This document shows positions 4,875-5,466 of a stretch of DNA of 5,466 bases, piece after piece. Origin of the DNA: JALOAD01 sp023228995 [NCBI: Candidatus Muiribacterium halophilum] (GTDB lineage: Bacteria; Muiribacteriota; Muiribacteriia; Muiribacteriales). The notes below the pieces were generated by a model. It worked only from the letters and a program-made list of their open reading frames with translations. It searched no databases and was not told the DNA's origin. The DNA lies in the NCBI GenBank assembly GCA_023228995.1, contig JALOAD010000105.1:1-5466 (forward strand), written 5' to 3'. A program made the position numbers and the translations under genes. Position 1 is the first letter of the stretch. Every line of letters begins with the position of its first letter.

Positions 4875-5466
4875 TAGTCATTTTTTACCATTTCTATTAA
4901 AAGGTGTTTTTCTTCATCCAAAAACTCAGCTTCAACCCATTTTGCATATTCATGTATATTATTGTCTGTTATTTTATCTTTATCTATTATATCAATAATA
5001 TAATATTTATGATCTTTTGTACTTACATTATTATTTATTTCAATTAAATCATCATTATATTTCAATGATTGTGTCATAATAACATCTTTATATTCTCCTG
5101 TATGAGTTAATACTTTATCATCAGTATTAACATCTTCTATAAATTTATCACCACCAATTGTTTTAATTTTGGTTCCTTTTGTCCAACAACCTGAACCATT
5201 TCCGATTGTACATCTTATTCCCCAAACACCAAGTTCTGATAATAATTCATATGTTTTAGGATTTGCTATGTTTCCAACCATCATAACTAAATTTTCTGGA
5301 TATTTAGTTTTCAACGATTTTATTAGGTTATGTAAATTATTTTGGTGACCATTAGCAATATCAATTAAGATATGTAATTTATTATTTTTTAGATGATTTT
5401 GTATATAATAACTTCTACTATTTACTTTTTCACCTGTAATATCACTCAAAAAAAGATCAGTCATAT
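4874..5466 (-). CDS. Split GMP reductase/IMPDH-family enzyme, N-part: N-extein + N-intein (cut by window edge)
   Basis: Counting from the Met at 5464, residues 1-92 belong to a GMP reductase-like TIM barrel. HILIDIANGHQNNL (31-44) carries the DxANG motif typical of GMP reductase, MMVGNIANPKTYELL (61-75) matches the GNV segment, and GIRCTIGNGSG (82-92) is the start of the catalytic loop (canonical GIGPGS). At C93 the intein starts: CWTKGTKIKTIGG is block A, and STKDHKYYIID with T149 and H152 is block B. The region NNIHEYAKWVEAEFLDEEKH near the end strongly resembles the IMPDH-1 N-intein. The N-intein is 104 residues and ends in an acidic tail. The Met at 5464 is probably not the true start, because GMP reductases have roughly 90 residues before the DxANG motif, so the gene should continue beyond 5466. 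The product is inactive until it splices with the C-part. Confidence 0.9.
   Translation of the reverse strand, partial: MTDLFLSDITGEKVNSRSYYIQNHLKNNKLHILIDIANGHQNNLHNLIKSLKTKYPENLVMMVGNIANPKTYELLSELGVWGIRCTIGNGSGCWTKGTKIKTIGGDKFIEDVNTDDKVLTHTGEYKDVIMTQSLKYNDDLIEINNNVSTKDHKYYIIDIIDKDKITDNNIHEYAKWVEAEFLDEEKHLLIEMVKND
4877..5188 (-). other. N-intein (104 residues) of a naturally split intein
   Basis: This starts at the Cys codon 5186-5188 and runs to the last codon before TAA. It contains blocks A and B and no endonuclease domain. The split falls at the point where a contiguous intein would carry its homing endonuclease. Confidence 0.9.

Noticed and set aside
3158-5466. Assembly error splitting one ordinary continuous intein
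   Set aside because: Both halves have proper ends (N-intein with stop, C-intein with its own ATG like IMPDH-1), and the nuclease has its own start and stop in different frames, so the split design is internally consistent.

Overview
This AT-rich window reads almost entirely from the minus strand, so genes run from high to low coordinates. It has two parts. Positions 1 to about 2210 look like a Bacteroidota-type chromosome: a DUF47/PhoU-like phosphate regulator, a PiT phosphate permease interrupted by a one-base frameshift, and the start of a class I dihydroorotase (pyrC) with the Bacteroidota-like DDQVHFREPG motif. Positions from about 2220 to 5466 look like phage or phage-derived DNA: tightly packed, overlapping or abutting small genes, lower GC, and unknown proteins.

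The most striking content lies between 3158 and 5466. A GMP reductase/IMP dehydrogenase-family enzyme is encoded in two separate genes. The upstream gene (4874-5466, cut by the window edge) carries the N-extein and ends in a 104-residue N-intein. The downstream gene (3158-3847) begins with a 41-residue C-intein followed by the C-extein. Between them is a free-standing 338-residue gene (3819-4835) with zinc-finger-like motifs, helical DNA-binding-like segments and a C-terminal Vsr-like nuclease domain. This is the 'fractured gene' arrangement described from marine metagenomes (Dassa and colleagues, 2009; IMPDH-1, gp41-1 and NrdJ-1 type split inteins with an EDxHD endonuclease). The two gene products should associate through the intein halves and splice in trans into one enzyme. 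The C-extein +1 cysteine aligns with the catalytic cysteine of the GMP reductase/IMPDH loop, so the splice nucleophile and the enzyme nucleophile appear to be the same residue.

Downstream of the enzyme (2703-3156), one base after its stop codon, is a reading frame that seems real but is interrupted by in-frame TGA codons and a frame change. It is either a decayed gene or one using TGA as tryptophan. Next comes a 130-residue protein starting with MKIRNGFVSNSSSSSFVI, and directly abutting it (TAA then ATG) a 22-codon mini-ORF that repeats the same N-terminus and then stops. The DUF47 gene begins 13 bases after that mini-ORF, so the phage-like to chromosome-like boundary falls near 2209-2225. 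This could be a truncated second paralogue at an integration or recombination junction, or an assembly join.

No tRNA, rRNA, CRISPR array, insertion sequence or convincing rho-independent terminator was seen. No stretch over 300 bases is without a gene or gene remnant.
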